The notes: generated by a model from the sequence alone, not told the origin. Positions 17,952 to 26,634 are shown, counted from the stretch's first letter. The stretch: 64,000 nt of DNA from an uncultured Ruminococcus sp. (GCA_902785365.1 CACZYC010000003.1:1-64000); one strand, 5' to 3'. Program-made: numbers and translations.

Positions 17952-19754
17952 TTGGCTAAAAAATATAACGCGATAGAGAACTCCAAAAGCGACGCGTCCG
18001 CCACTTTTCTGAAGGGCGCTGCGGTTTTAACCGTTAGTATGGTTATCGTTAAAATATTTGGTTTTGTCGATAAAATACTGCTCAGCAACCTTTTTTCGTA
18101 TTTCGGCGACAGTTACGCCGCTTTTGGAACAGGTTTATACAACAACGCGTATGAAATTTATATTCCTATTTTTACCGTTGCGACTGCGGGTTTCCCTATC
18201 GCTATATCCAGATTAATCTCAGAGAGCATTTCCGAAAAGCGTTATAAAGACGTCAAACAGATTTACAAGGTAAGCATACCGTTCTTCGCTGTAATGGGAA
18301 CGTTATGCTTCCTCATAATGTTCGGCGGCAGCTTTTTGTATGTTCAGACAATTAAATCTCCCTATTCCTTATACGCTATGCTTATGCTGTCGCCCTCTAT
18401 TCTTGTAGGATGCTTTGTGTCTATTTACAGAGGATATTTTGAAGGACAGCGCAATATGGTTCCTACCGCTGTATCAGAGATATTTGAAGCTGGAGGAAAG
18501 CTTGTTTTCGGACTTCTTATTGCTTTTCTTGTGCTTAAAATCGGAAAAGACCAGTACGAAAGCACAGGTTCTGTATTTGGTATGACTTTTGGCAGCGGCG
18601 GAAGAGAAGAAGCCTACAACACTATTATGGCTTTCTCTGTCGCGGGCGCAATAGCGGGAATTGTACTTGGAAGCTTGGTTTCCTTGATTTATTTGATTAT
18701 CCGCTATAAAGTCGGCGGCGACGGTATTCCCAAGGAATATCTTGAAAAGTCTATTGATGCTCGCGGTAAAAAAGAAATTTTTATTACAATTGTAAAAACC
18801 GCTATTCCGATAGGGCTCACTGCTCTCGCTATGAACATAGGAACGTTCTTTGACTCTCTCATCATCCAAAATGTATTACATAGCCTTGCGCAAACCAACG
18901 GTAAGGAAATTGTAGACCAATATAAAGCAATGGGCGTCGATTTGTCTGAATCTCTTAAACAAGATACAATTCATACTACGCTTTGGGGATGTTACGGAGC
19001 GGCAACCCCGCTTATGCAGCTTGTTACAGCTGTTACACAGGTGTTTGGTACTTCCGCTATGCCTAACGTTACCAGTGCGTGGACTAAAGGCAATAAAGCT
19101 GAACTAAAGACCTCAATAGAAACCGTAATCAGACTCACTATGATATTTGCGCTTCCCGCGTCATTCGGATTGGTTGCGCTGGCGAATCCTATAATGGATA
19201 TCGTATACGTAAGCAACACTCAGGCAGTAATCGGAGCGCAGGTTCTTATAGTCATGGGTTTTGCCGCTTTGGTTATCGCTTGCGTAACACCTATATGTTC
19301 AATGCTTCAGGGAATAGGCAAGGTAAGAATTCCTCTTTATCTCTTTTCTATCGGAATTGTGATAAAGGTTGTTTCGACATTCCTGTTCGTAAGAATCCCG
19401 TCTATAAATATTCAGGGCGGCTCGGTAGGTTCGCTGGTATCTCATTTATTTATTCTTATTACCGCGATATACCTGCTTGTGAAACATTCTAAGGTTATGC
19501 CGAATTTTGTTTCAACAGTAATCAAGCCTGCGATTGCAGCGGCTTTGAGCGCTGTCGGAGCGTATTTCTGCTATATGTTTATTTCAAATTACATCCTTAT
19601 GATACCTGCGACATTGATTTCAATTTTACTTGCGGGAATTATATATGTTACATTCTTGTTAATTTTACGCACATTTACAAGAAATGAGCTTAAATTTCTG
19701 CCAAAAGGTGAAAAAGTTGTAACTATACTTGAAAAATACCATCTTATAAGGTAA
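17952..19754 (+). CDS. SpoVB/MurJ-like polysaccharide (lipid II) flippase
   Basis: Polytopic membrane protein of the MOP flippase superfamily, about 600 aa with around 14 predicted transmembrane helices, similar to SpoVB and YabM. Members move lipid-linked cell-wall or polysaccharide precursors across the membrane. The start is TTG, supported by AGGTGA 6 nt upstream. No ATG is nearby. The downstream order mazG-hup-rqcP-yabP-yabQ-divIC matches the Bacillus yabM-yabN-yabO-yabP-yabQ-divIC block, so it is the positional equivalent of YabM. Whether it flips lipid II in growth or in sporulation is not decided by sequence. Confidence 0.88.
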   Translation: MAKKYNAIENSKSDASATFLKGAAVLTVSMVIVKIFGFVDKILLSNLFSYFGDSYAAFGTGLYNNAYEIYIPIFTVATAGFPIAISRLISESISEKRYKDVKQIYKVSIPFFAVMGTLCFLIMFGGSFLYVQTIKSPYSLYAMLMLSPSILVGCFVSIYRGYFEGQRNMVPTAVSEIFEAGGKLVFGLLIAFLVLKIGKDQYESTGSVFGMTFGSGGREEAYNTIMAFSVAGAIAGIVLGSLVSLIYLIIRYKVGGDGIPKEYLEKSIDARGKKEIFITIVKTAIPIGLTALAMNIGTFFDSLIIQNVLHSLAQTNGKEIVDQYKAMGVDLSESLKQDTIHTTLWGCYGAATPLMQLVTAVTQVFGTSAMPNVTSAWTKGNKAELKTSIETVIRLTMIFALPASFGLVALANPIMDIVYVSNTQAVIGAQVLIVMGFAALVIACVTPICSMLQGIGKVRIPLYLFSIGIVIKVVSTFLFVRIPSINIQGGSVGSLVSHLFILITAIYLLVKHSKVMPNFVSTVIKPAIAAALSAVGAYFCYMFISNYILMIPATLISILLAGIIYVTFLLILRTFTRNELKFLPKGEKVVTILEKYHLIR

Positions 19755-19802
19755 AATACTCAATGCTGATGGGCGATACAGAGTTTATGAGGTGATTTTC
19801 AA

Positions 19803-20588
19803 GTGGATTTCATCAACAAAAAATCTTACGATTTTGATGATTTAATTGAGATTATGAAATACCTCAGAGCTCCTGACGGTTGTCCTTGGGACAGAGTGCA
19901 GACGCATGACAGTATTCGTTCTAATTTCATCGAGGAAACATACGAAGTTATTGAAGCAATTGATAACAACGATAATGAATTGATGAAAGAAGAACTCGGA
20001 GATGTTTTGCTTCAGGTAGTTTTTCACAGCGAAATGGCTGCCGAGGAAAACGCCTTTGATATTAACGATGTCATAAATGATGTCTGCAAAAAGCTTGTTA
20101 TTCGTCATCCTCATGTTTTTGGTGATGTAAAAGCCGAGAACAGCGATGAAGCTTTAAAAAGCTGGGATGACGTCAAGATGAAAACTAAATCACAAAAGAG
20201 TCAGAGCGAAGCTATGGACAGTGTATCCAAAGCGTTGCCGTCCTTAATGAGAGCTGAGAAGATTCAGAAAAAAGCCGCTAAGGTTGGATTCGACTGGGAT
20301 AAAGCAGAAGACGCTATGGATAAAATACCCGAGGAGTTTTCCGAGCTTAAACAGGCGATTGTTCAGGGTGATCAGGCTCATATTTCTGAGGAGCTGGGCG
20401 ACTTGCTTTTCTCGGTTGTTAATGTTTCTAGATTTTTGAAAGTTGACAGCGAAAAAGCTCTCTATGACGCTTGTGATAAGTTTACCAATCGTTTTAAAGC
20501 CCTTGAAACATTAGCGCAAAGCAGAAATATTGATATAAAATCTGCTGATATTGATGAACTTAATTCCCTATGGGATGAAGTTAAATAA
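19803..20588 (+). CDS. mazG: nucleoside triphosphate pyrophosphohydrolase MazG
   Basis: House-cleaning enzyme that hydrolyses NTPs and aberrant dNTPs to monophosphates. The 261-aa protein has two tandem MazG domains, each with EExxE...ExxD metal-binding motifs (EETYEVIEAID...EELGDVLLQVVFH, and EEFSELKQAI...EELGDLLFSVVN). GTG start with GAGGTGA 7 nt upstream. Bacillus YabN has an extra N-terminal methylase-like domain, which is missing here, so this is the short form. hup follows after 21 bp. Confidence 0.94.
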   Translation: MDFINKKSYDFDDLIEIMKYLRAPDGCPWDRVQTHDSIRSNFIEETYEVIEAIDNNDNELMKEELGDVLLQVVFHSEMAAEENAFDINDVINDVCKKLVIRHPHVFGDVKAENSDEALKSWDDVKMKTKSQKSQSEAMDSVSKALPSLMRAEKIQKKAAKVGFDWDKAEDAMDKIPEEFSELKQAIVQGDQAHISEELGDLLFSVVNVSRFLKVDSEKALYDACDKFTNRFKALETLAQSRNIDIKSADIDELNSLWDEVK

Positions 20589-20609
20589 ATTTTTTGGAGG
20601 AATAAAACT

Positions 20610-20885
20610 ATGAACAAAACAGAATTAATTGCTGCAGTTGCAGACGCTACAGGTATTTCTAAGAAAGACGCAGAGAAGGCAGTTTCCGCTACAGTTGATA
20701 CAATCGTTGACGCTATTGCAAAGGGCGACAAGGTTCAGCTCGTAGGCTTTGGTACATTTGAGCAGCGTCAGAGAAACGCTCGCACAGGTGTTGACCCCAG
20801 AACAGGCAACAAGATTGAGATTGCTGCTTCTAAGGTTCCCGCTTTCAAAGCAGGTAAAGCTTTTAAGGACGCTGTTAACAAATAA
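20610..20885 (+). CDS. hup: HU family DNA-binding protein
   Basis: Small basic histone-like dimer that bends and compacts DNA. The 91-aa sequence is classical [13 protein letters not shown] start, [18 protein letters not shown] arm and a C-terminal [12 protein letters not shown] helix. It has a strong GGAGG before ATG and a strong terminator straight after, as expected for an abundant protein. Codon choice looks more biased than that of its neighbours, consistent with high expression. Confidence 0.97.
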   Translation: MNKTELIAAVADATGISKKDAEKAVSATVDTIVDAIAKGDKVQLVGFGTFEQRQRNARTGVDPRTGNKIEIAASKVPAFKAGKAFKDAVNK

Positions 20886-20900
20886 TTTAATTTTTCTTTG

Positions 20901-20931
20901 GAGCTGTTCTTTTTTTGAACAGCTCTTTTTT
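20901..20931 (+). terminator. rho-independent terminator after hup
   Basis: Perfect 9-bp stem GAGCTGTTC (20901-20909) / GAACAGCTC (20917-20925), a T-rich loop and a T6 tail. It separates hup from rqcP, so rqcP and the genes behind need read-through or a promoter in the 20-bp gap; none is obvious. Confidence 0.9.
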
Positions 20932-20950
20932 CCTTTGAAAAGGTGATAAT

Positions 20951-21193
20951 ATGAGACTTGACAAATATTTGAAAGTATCCAGAATAATCAAACGCAGGAC
21001 AGTTGCTAACGAGGCTTGTGACGCGGGCAGAGTTATAGTTAACGGTAAAGTCGCCAGAGCTTCTTATAACGTCAAAGTTGATGATATTATTGTTATCAAC
21101 TTCGGTACTCGTGATTTAAAAATAAAGGTAACAAAGCTTAACGAGCACGCTACTAAGGATAACGCCTCTGAAATGTATACGATAGCAACATAA
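20951..21193 (+). CDS. rqcP: RNA-binding S4 domain protein RqcP
   Basis: Small S4-domain protein (80 aa; YabO/Hsp15-like). In Bacillus RqcP acts with RqcH in ribosome quality control, helping C-terminal alanine tailing on obstructed 50S subunits. The S4 fold (MRLDKYLKVSRIIKRRTVANEAC...GRVIVNGKVAR) fills residues 1-60. ATG with AAAAGGTGAT upstream. It lies between hup and yabP as in other Firmicutes. Confidence 0.94.
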   Translation: MRLDKYLKVSRIIKRRTVANEACDAGRVIVNGKVARASYNVKVDDIIVINFGTRDLKIKVTKLNEHATKDNASEMYTIAT

Positions 21194-21240
21194 TATTATT
21201 ATTTCCTCCATATAATTAAAGGAATACGGAGGGAATAAAT

Positions 21241-21507
21241 ATGACAGAAAATAATAAGCAGCACAGTATTATACTTGATAACCGAAAAAAACTTTGTGTA
21301 ACCGGAGCTGAGGATGTTTTAGGGTTTAACGAAGAAGTTGTCAATGTAAACACAACACTTGGGAATCTTATCGTAAGAGGTTCTTCACTTCATATCAACA
21401 AGCTCAGTCTTGAAACAGGCGAAGTGGAAATAGATGGTATTATCAACTCTTTGCAATATAACGAGTCCAAGTCGTCTAAATCAATAATGCAAAGGCTGTT
21501 TAAATAA
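21241..21507 (+). CDS. yabP: sporulation protein YabP
   Basis: YabP is a small (about 90-100 aa) protein made under SigE control in Bacillus and needed for efficient sporulation; biochemistry is unknown. The 88-aa protein fits the family: NRKKLCVTGAEDVLGFNEE, TTLGNLIVRGSSLHI and LSLETGEVEIDGIINSL. CGGAGGGA ribosome-binding site 6 nt upstream. It overlaps yabQ by one base. No clear SigE promoter could be picked out in the 47-bp gap before it. Confidence 0.93.
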   Translation: MTENNKQHSIILDNRKKLCVTGAEDVLGFNEEVVNVNTTLGNLIVRGSSLHINKLSLETGEVEIDGIINSLQYNESKSSKSIMQRLFK

Positions 21508-22010
21508 TGGAGTTTACACTCTTTGATTTAATTTTTGCTTTTGGTGTATCTCTTTTATTCGGTATAGTATTAGCTTTTGTATATGAGCCTTTCAGGCTTT
21601 TCCATAAAATCGGATTTTCAAAACCGATTCATTATTTTGTCAGCGATTTCATCTATATGATAATATTTGCTGTTTTAACGTATTTTTTGTGCCTTGTGCT
21701 TTTGGAAGGCAGCGTAAGGATATTTCTAATATTCGGTGAAATACTAGGTTTTACACTGTTTTATATAATTGTTCGCCCTATTTTGGACAGAATTTACAAT
21801 CCTATTATTAAATTTTCAAAAAAATTTGCGTTTAGACTATTGAAAATAACACGAAAAGTAATGTATAATGTATACAGAATAATCGGAAATATGTTTTGCA
21901 ATATTAAATGTAAGGTAATGAATAATGTTTGGAAGAAAGAAAAAGGCTCCCGAAATTCAAGAGGAGCAGGGAAACATAAAAGAAATAAAAACAAAAAAGA
22001 AAAAGCTTAA
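21507..22010 (+). CDS. yabQ: spore cortex biosynthesis protein YabQ
   Basis: Membrane protein required for spore cortex formation in Bacillus, located in the forespore outer membrane. The 167-aa protein has an N-terminal half with about four hydrophobic segments (residues 5-25, 40-65 and 70-95 are clearest) and ends in a very basic tail rich in Lys, Arg and Asn. It is shorter than Bacillus YabQ (211 aa). The last 86 bp overlap divIC in a different frame. Confidence 0.88.
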   Translation: MEFTLFDLIFAFGVSLLFGIVLAFVYEPFRLFHKIGFSKPIHYFVSDFIYMIIFAVLTYFLCLVLLEGSVRIFLIFGEILGFTLFYIIVRPILDRIYNPIIKFSKKFAFRLLKITRKVMYNVYRIIGNMFCNIKCKVMNNVWKKEKGSRNSRGAGKHKRNKNKKEKA

Positions 22011-22287
22011 CAAAAAGTTTCTTCTTTTATATATAGCCGGTTTTGTGTTTTTGCTTTACGCGTCTTACACAATTATCAGTCAGAGCGTTAAAATCAATTC
22101 AAGACGAGAAGAACTGGATTCTCTGAAACACCAAATTGAGATTGTTGAAATTCAAAACGAATATCTTGAAACCGTAAAGAATTACAAAGACGATGATTTG
22201 AGTGAGTATATAGAGAATATTGCTCGCGAGGATTTAGATTATGTAAAGAACGGAGAAAGAGTATTTGTAAATATCTCCGGAGATTAA
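21925..22287 (+). CDS. divIC: septum formation initiator DivIC (FtsB-like)
   Basis: Bitopic division protein that forms a complex with FtsL and DivIB at the septum. The 120-aa protein has a basic cytoplasmic N terminus (about 35 residues), one transmembrane helix (about 37-55, FLLLYIAGFVFLLYASYTII) and an extracytoplasmic coiled coil ending in the EDLDYVKNGERVFV motif typical of DivIC/FtsB. The ATG at 21925 has TAAGGT 8-9 nt upstream, supporting the overlap with yabQ. Confidence 0.92.
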   Translation: MFGRKKKAPEIQEEQGNIKEIKTKKKKLNKKFLLLYIAGFVFLLYASYTIISQSVKINSRREELDSLKHQIEIVEIQNEYLETVKNYKDDDLSEYIENIAREDLDYVKNGERVFVNISGD

Positions 22288-22290
22288 TAA

Positions 22291-22767
22291 ATGGGTAACG
22301 ATAATATTTTAGAAATTAATTCAATTGCGGAAGGCAAAGTTTCGGGAATTACAAAGTTCGGAGCTTTTATTGAGTTGCAGAACGGACAAACTGGTCTCGT
22401 TCATATCTCTGAGGTTTCTCATACATTTGTTAATGATATTAACGATATACTGAAAATCGGAGATGATGTAAAGGCTAAAGTCATTTCTGTTGATAACGGA
22501 AAGATTTCGCTTTCGATAAAACAAGCACAGCCTAAACCGGAACGTAAGCCTAAACCCAAGGCTAACAGACAACCTTACGTTCCTGCCGAACCCGTTACAA
22601 GTCCCGGAAGTTATGAGTGGCAGAGCGAGCTTAAGTCAGAACCGTCTTCTTTTGAGGATATGTTGTCATCATTTAAGAGAAGAAGCGAGGACAAGTTCTC
22701 GGATTTGAAACGTTCGTCTGGTGAATCCCGCGGTTACAGCCGTCGAGGTCACGGCTCAAAAAAGTAA
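22291..22767 (+). CDS. S1 RNA-binding domain protein (YabR-like)
   Basis: A 158-aa protein with one S1 domain near residues 10-75 (GKVSGITKFGAFIELQNG...LVHISEVSH...KAKVISVDNGKISLSIKQ) followed by a Pro/Lys/Ser-rich, probably disordered tail. It is the positional and sequence equivalent of Bacillus YabR, a ribosome-associated general stress-type protein. It lies 3 bp after divIC and is followed by a terminator. In Bacillus spoIIE and tilS follow; they are absent here. Confidence 0.9.
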   Translation: MGNDNILEINSIAEGKVSGITKFGAFIELQNGQTGLVHISEVSHTFVNDINDILKIGDDVKAKVISVDNGKISLSIKQAQPKPERKPKPKANRQPYVPAEPVTSPGSYEWQSELKSEPSSFEDMLSSFKRRSEDKFSDLKRSSGESRGYSRRGHGSKK

Positions 22768-22774
22768 ATTGATC

Positions 22775-22799
22775 AGCTGTCGCTTTTGCGGCAGCTTTT
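22775..22799 (+). terminator. rho-independent terminator after S1-domain gene
   Basis: Stem AGCTGTCGC (22775-22783) / GCGGCAGCT (22788-22796) with one G-U pair, loop TTTT, then a short T run. It ends the rqcP-yabR group before the methyltransferase gene. Confidence 0.75.
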
Positions 22800-22830
22800 A
22801 TTAAATACTATATTATTAACGGAGAATTAT

Positions 22831-23949
22831 ATGTATGAATTAAGATTTGCCGCTCCTTGTCTTTTCGGGCTTGAGGGATTTTGTGCCAATGAGTTGAGAT
22901 ACAATGGTTTCAATAACGTTATTGCCGAGAACGGCAGAGTGTTGTTCAGCGGCGATTTTAACGATTTGGCAAAGGCGAATATAACATCTCGCTATGCTGA
23001 AAGGATAATGATTTTACTCGCTGAGTTCGAGGTGTTCAGCTATGATGAATTGTTTGAAGGTGTAAAATCTGTTGAGTGGGAAAAATGGATTAATAAGTAT
23101 GATTCCTTTCCTGTTCAGGGGAGCTGTCTCGATTCTCAGCTCCAATCTGTATCGGATTGTCAAAAAATAATAAAAAAATCTGTTGTGGAGCGCTTATCTT
23201 CAAAATACGGAATAAAATGGTTTGATGAAAGTGGTGCTGTCCATCAAATTAAGTTTTTAGTATTTAAAAATAGAGTAAGCATAATGCTGGATACTTCAGG
23301 CGAAGGACTTTATAAAAGGGGATACAGGGCAGATGCTAACGACGCTCCGATTAAAGAAACATTAGCGGCGGCTTTAGCTGAATTAGCGCGAGTTCGATCC
23401 AACCATTTTGTTGTTGACCCGATGTGCGGAAGCGGTACTATTCTTATAGAATCTGCTATGAAAGCGTTGAAGATAGCTCCGGGGCTCAAAAGAAGTTTTG
23501 CAGCTGAAAAATGGTCGCAAATACCCGAAAACGTTTGGATAGAAGAAAGAGCGAAAGCCACAGCCGCAATAAATCGTGATTGTAATTTCAGAGCGATTGG
23601 TTATGATATTGATATCAACGCTTTAAACGTTGCAAAGAAAAACGCTGAAATAGCTGAAGTCGCTGGCAGAATAAGTTTTGTAAACAGAGATATCAAAGAT
23701 TTCACTTTTGACAATGACTACGAAACCGTAATTGTTAATCCGCCTTATGGTGAAAGATTACTTGATGTTGACGAAGCTGAACAGCTTTATAAGATAATGG
23801 GCGAAAAATTTATCAGAGATAAAGGTAAGTCGTATACAATAATCAGTCCTGATGATGATTTCGAAAAAGTTTTCGGCAGAAGGGCGGATAAACGCCGCAA
23901 GTTATACAACGGTATGCTGAATTGTCAGGTTTATATGTATTTTAGGTAA
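22831..23949 (+). CDS. THUMP-domain rRNA methyltransferase, RlmL/YpsC-like
   Basis: SAM-dependent 23S rRNA guanine-N2 methyltransferase family (E. coli RlmL N-terminal part, Bacillus YpsC). The 372-aa protein has an N-terminal ferredoxin-like/THUMP region (about 1-150) and a Rossmann methyltransferase domain with DPMCGSGTILIE near 192-203 and the catalytic NPPYGERL near 307-314. I start at ATG 22831, which has GGAGAA 7 nt upstream; a longer frame to 22786 runs into the preceding terminator hairpin. The modified base is inferred from the family. Confidence 0.9.
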   Translation: MYELRFAAPCLFGLEGFCANELRYNGFNNVIAENGRVLFSGDFNDLAKANITSRYAERIMILLAEFEVFSYDELFEGVKSVEWEKWINKYDSFPVQGSCLDSQLQSVSDCQKIIKKSVVERLSSKYGIKWFDESGAVHQIKFLVFKNRVSIMLDTSGEGLYKRGYRADANDAPIKETLAAALAELARVRSNHFVVDPMCGSGTILIESAMKALKIAPGLKRSFAAEKWSQIPENVWIEERAKATAAINRDCNFRAIGYDIDINALNVAKKNAEIAEVAGRISFVNRDIKDFTFDNDYETVIVNPPYGERLLDVDEAEQLYKIMGEKFIRDKGKSYTIISPDDDFEKVFGRRADKRRKLYNGMLNCQVYMYFR

Positions 23950-23968
23950 TAAAAATTTGATAATTCTA

Positions 23969-23997
23969 TTGTATTTATTGTCGAATTGTATTATAAT
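23969..23997 (+). promoter_or_regulatory. SigA promoter of pfkA
   Basis: TTGTAT at 23969-23974, a 17-bp spacer and a perfect TATAAT at 23992-23997; a second TATAAT follows at 23998-24003. The sequence around it is very AT-rich and repeats ATTGTATT twice. The leader would be about 30 nt, with GAGGAGGG before the pfkA ATG. Confidence 0.65.
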
Positions 23998-24034
23998 TAT
24001 AATGTTATAAAGTTTTCCTGAGGAGGGCTATAAT

Positions 24035-25003
24035 ATGAGTAAAAAAAAGATTGCGGTTTTAACAAGCGGTGGCGACGCTCCCGGTATGAACGCTGCTGTA
24101 CGCGCTGTTGTACGTTCCGCTATATCCAAAGGAATGGACATCTATGGTGTATACAGAGGTTATAACGGACTTTTGAACGGCGATGTAGAGCAAATGAACC
24201 TTCGTTCCGTTTCTGATATCATCGGCAACGGCGGCACTATGCTTTATACAGCCCGTAGCGAGGAGTTCAAAACTCTTGAAGGTCAGAAGAAGGCTGCAAA
24301 GCACTGCCAGGATCTTGGTATTTCGGGTGTTGTTGTAATAGGCGGTGACGGTTCTTTCGCCGGCGCGAGAGCTCTCACAAACGCCGGAGTTAACTGTATC
24401 GGTGTTCCCGGTACTATCGATAACGATATCGCTTGTTCAGATTATACTATCGGTTTTGATACTGCTATGAATACCGCTATCCAGATGATAGATAAAATTC
24501 GTGATACCGCTCAGTCTCATGACCGTTGCTCAATAGTTGAGGTTATGGGCAGACGCTGCGGTGATATCGCGTTACAGGTTGGTATTGCCTGCGGAGCTAC
24601 AGCTATTCTCGTTCCCGAGGAAAAGTATAATATTGAAATAGATGTAATCGAGCGTATTATTGATACACAGAAGACAGGCAAACAACATTTTATTATTATT
24701 GTTGCTGAGGGTGTCGGCGGTGTAGTTGATATGGCTAAGTATATCGAACAGCGTTTAGGCATTGAAACCAGAGCTACAATTCTCGGCCACGTTCAGCGCG
24801 GTGGTTCACCGACACTTCGAGACCGTGTAGTCGCTTCTATGATGGGACACAGGGCTGTTGATCTTCTTGACGAGGGTAAAGGTAACCGTGTAGTAGCTAT
24901 GAACAAGGGCAAGATTGTAGATTATGATATTACCGAAGCGCTTGAAATGCCTCGTAAGTTCAATAAGGATTTATACAAAATCGCAAGGACAATATCAATT
25001 TAA
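24035..25003 (+). CDS. pfkA: ATP-dependent 6-phosphofructokinase
   Basis: Phosphorylates fructose-6-phosphate to fructose-1,6-bisphosphate, the committed glycolytic step. The 322-aa length fits the bacterial allosteric tetramer. Motifs: SGGDAPGMNA (11-20), GGDGS (103-107) whose Gly favours ATP over pyrophosphate, PGTIDNDI (124-131) with the catalytic Asp, and MGRRCGDIA. Very strong GAGGAGGG site. It is monocistronic or leads into the MORN gene through a terminator-like hairpin. pykA is not adjacent, unlike in many Clostridia. Confidence 0.97.
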   Translation: MSKKKIAVLTSGGDAPGMNAAVRAVVRSAISKGMDIYGVYRGYNGLLNGDVEQMNLRSVSDIIGNGGTMLYTARSEEFKTLEGQKKAAKHCQDLGISGVVVIGGDGSFAGARALTNAGVNCIGVPGTIDNDIACSDYTIGFDTAMNTAIQMIDKIRDTAQSHDRCSIVEVMGRRCGDIALQVGIACGATAILVPEEKYNIEIDVIERIIDTQKTGKQHFIIIVAEGVGGVVDMAKYIEQRLGIETRATILGHVQRGGSPTLRDRVVASMMGHRAVDLLDEGKGNRVVAMNKGKIVDYDITEALEMPRKFNKDLYKIARTISI

Positions 25004-25022
25004 TAATATTTAATAATATAAA

Positions 25023-25052
25023 AAAGGATTAAGTCAAACTTAATCCTTTATT
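25023..25052 (+). terminator. terminator after pfkA
   Basis: Perfect 11-bp stem AAAGGATTAAG (25023-25033) / CTTAATCCTTT (25039-25049) with a 5-nt loop; the T tract is short and shared with the stem. Probably a terminator with partial read-through into the next gene, 20 bp away. Confidence 0.75.
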
Positions 25053-25069
25053 ATTAAAGCAGGTTAATT

Positions 25070-26353
25070 ATGGATAATTATATTTATTTTGGAATAACTT
25101 TTGAAAAATTTGATATTCTCGATTTTACAGATGATTTTTTGGCGGGTGTGAGAGCTAATTTTTTCAACAGCAATCTTGAGACACAGTCTGACCGTTGCGT
25201 GCAGTATATCGGAGAAAACAAGTACTTCTTTATGTATACCATCACAAAAGGTTCTCCGCTCAGCTGGAAGTCTATTAAAAATGATGAACTGTATCAGAAT
25301 GCCGAGGTTATCAATTCGGATTCATACAGGGTAAATACGTATAACAAAAACGGTAAGATTTTTAAGCGGGAATATTTTAATTTTGAGCATATCTGGCTCA
25401 AGTCCGAGTATCTTTCGACAGCGGGCGACTATCCCGAATATGTTTTATATCCGTCCTTTATAGATGATAAGCCTGTAATTGTTAAGATTCACAACGCATA
25501 TGAAACAAACGTTAAATCTTATCTGTATCCTAAAACCGAAATGCCCGAAAACGGTGATTATTCTCTGCTTGCTTTTTCTGACAAGGGATTTATATTTTTC
25601 AACTCTGTTCCGAACGATAAATTCATTACTAAGACTTTAATACATGATTCTTCAGTGAGCAATCTTGGCGGATTTGATTTTGACCCAGTTGATTTTAATT
25701 TAAACCGAAACCTCAACAAAACCTTTGATATTGATACCGCCGAGTACTTAACCGAAGAAAACGGCAATCCTGTACACGTAGATACAAACGCTCCTTTTAA
25801 TAAAATTACAAATGAATTTGACGAGAAGTCCGACGACGGAGACGTCAAAGTTTATGAGGAAGAAACCGAAGACCCCGATACAATTATTCAGAGCTCAGGT
25901 GAAACCTACCGCTACTATGGTCAACTTAACGACTCCCATATGCGTGACGGTTACGGCAGGACAGTAACAAGCGAAGGAATAACAGCGTATGAAGGCGAAT
26001 ATAAGAACGACAAGCGTGACGGTTTCGGAGCTTTCTATTTTAAAGACGGCAGAATCAACTATGTAGGTAACTGGATTGAAAACTCACGAAACGGTTTTGG
26101 CGTTGGTTTCAGAGGCTCAGACGGTTCGGCTCATATCGGTAAATGGGATAAAAATCAGCCTGATGGAATCGGAGCTCGTTTTGACAAAGACGGTAACTTT
26201 ATCTTTCTCGGCAATTATACAGACGGCAAAAAGCAGGGGAAAGGTATTTCTCTTGATGACGATAATTCTTTCATTGTGTCTGTATTCAAGGATGACAAGG
26301 TGATTTCATCCTATAAGATTGATGATTTACTTAGTGAATTCAATAATGAATAA
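25070..26353 (+). CDS. MORN-repeat protein of unknown function
   Basis: A 427-aa protein without signal peptide or membrane segment. Residues 1 to about 275 are acidic and unlike anything I recognise. From about 280 onward there are four to five MORN repeats (YYGQLN..RDGYG, YEGEYKNDKRDGFGAF, YVGNWIENSRNGFGV, HIGKWDKNQPDGIGA, FLGNYTDGKKQGKGI). MORN repeats form elongated beta sheets that bind lipids or proteins, or act as scaffolds. The gene follows pfkA and precedes a small lipoprotein; neither context tells its job. Cytosolic location is inferred. Confidence 0.85.
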   Translation: MDNYIYFGITFEKFDILDFTDDFLAGVRANFFNSNLETQSDRCVQYIGENKYFFMYTITKGSPLSWKSIKNDELYQNAEVINSDSYRVNTYNKNGKIFKREYFNFEHIWLKSEYLSTAGDYPEYVLYPSFIDDKPVIVKIHNAYETNVKSYLYPKTEMPENGDYSLLAFSDKGFIFFNSVPNDKFITKTLIHDSSVSNLGGFDFDPVDFNLNRNLNKTFDIDTAEYLTEENGNPVHVDTNAPFNKITNEFDEKSDDGDVKVYEEETEDPDTIIQSSGETYRYYGQLNDSHMRDGYGRTVTSEGITAYEGEYKNDKRDGFGAFYFKDGRINYVGNWIENSRNGFGVGFRGSDGSAHIGKWDKNQPDGIGARFDKDGNFIFLGNYTDGKKQGKGISLDDDNSFIVSVFKDDKVISSYKIDDLLSEFNNE

Positions 26354-26375
26354 AATCATAATATTTACTAATAAT

Positions 26376-26405
26376 ATTACCGTTCCTATGGGACGGTAAT
26401 TTATT
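26376..26405 (+). terminator. terminator after MORN gene
   Basis: Eleven-base-pair stem ATTACCGTTCC (26376-26386) / GGGACGGTAAT (26390-26400) with one G-U pair, loop TAT, weak T tail (TTTATT). Confidence 0.65.
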
Positions 26406-26421
26406 ATATAAAGGTGATTTT

Positions 26422-26634
26422 ATGAAAAAAATAATAGCTATTATTATGACGGCGCTAATCGCGTTGTTCACATTTGTCGGCTGCGGTAACGTTGGAGACG
26501 CTGCTAAAGAAGCTGAAGGTCTTGTTACAGATGCTTCGGAAAGCATATCTGAAGCCGCAAGCGATATGATGGATAATTCTGACGGCGACATAACAGACGA
26601 AACCAATGACAACGGCAATGTCAGTCAGGATTAA
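26422..26634 (+). CDS. small lipoprotein of unknown function
   Basis: A 70-aa protein with a lysine-rich start, a hydrophobic signal (residues 4-19) and a lipobox-like TFVGC, giving Cys21 as the likely lipidated residue. The mature part is short, acidic and helical (Glu, Asp, Ser, Ala-rich). ATG with AAAGGTGAT upstream; terminator straight after. Such tiny acidic lipoproteins are common in gut Clostridia and have no assigned function. Confidence 0.75.
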   Translation: MKKIIAIIMTALIALFTFVGCGNVGDAAKEAEGLVTDASESISEAASDMMDNSDGDITDETNDNGNVSQD

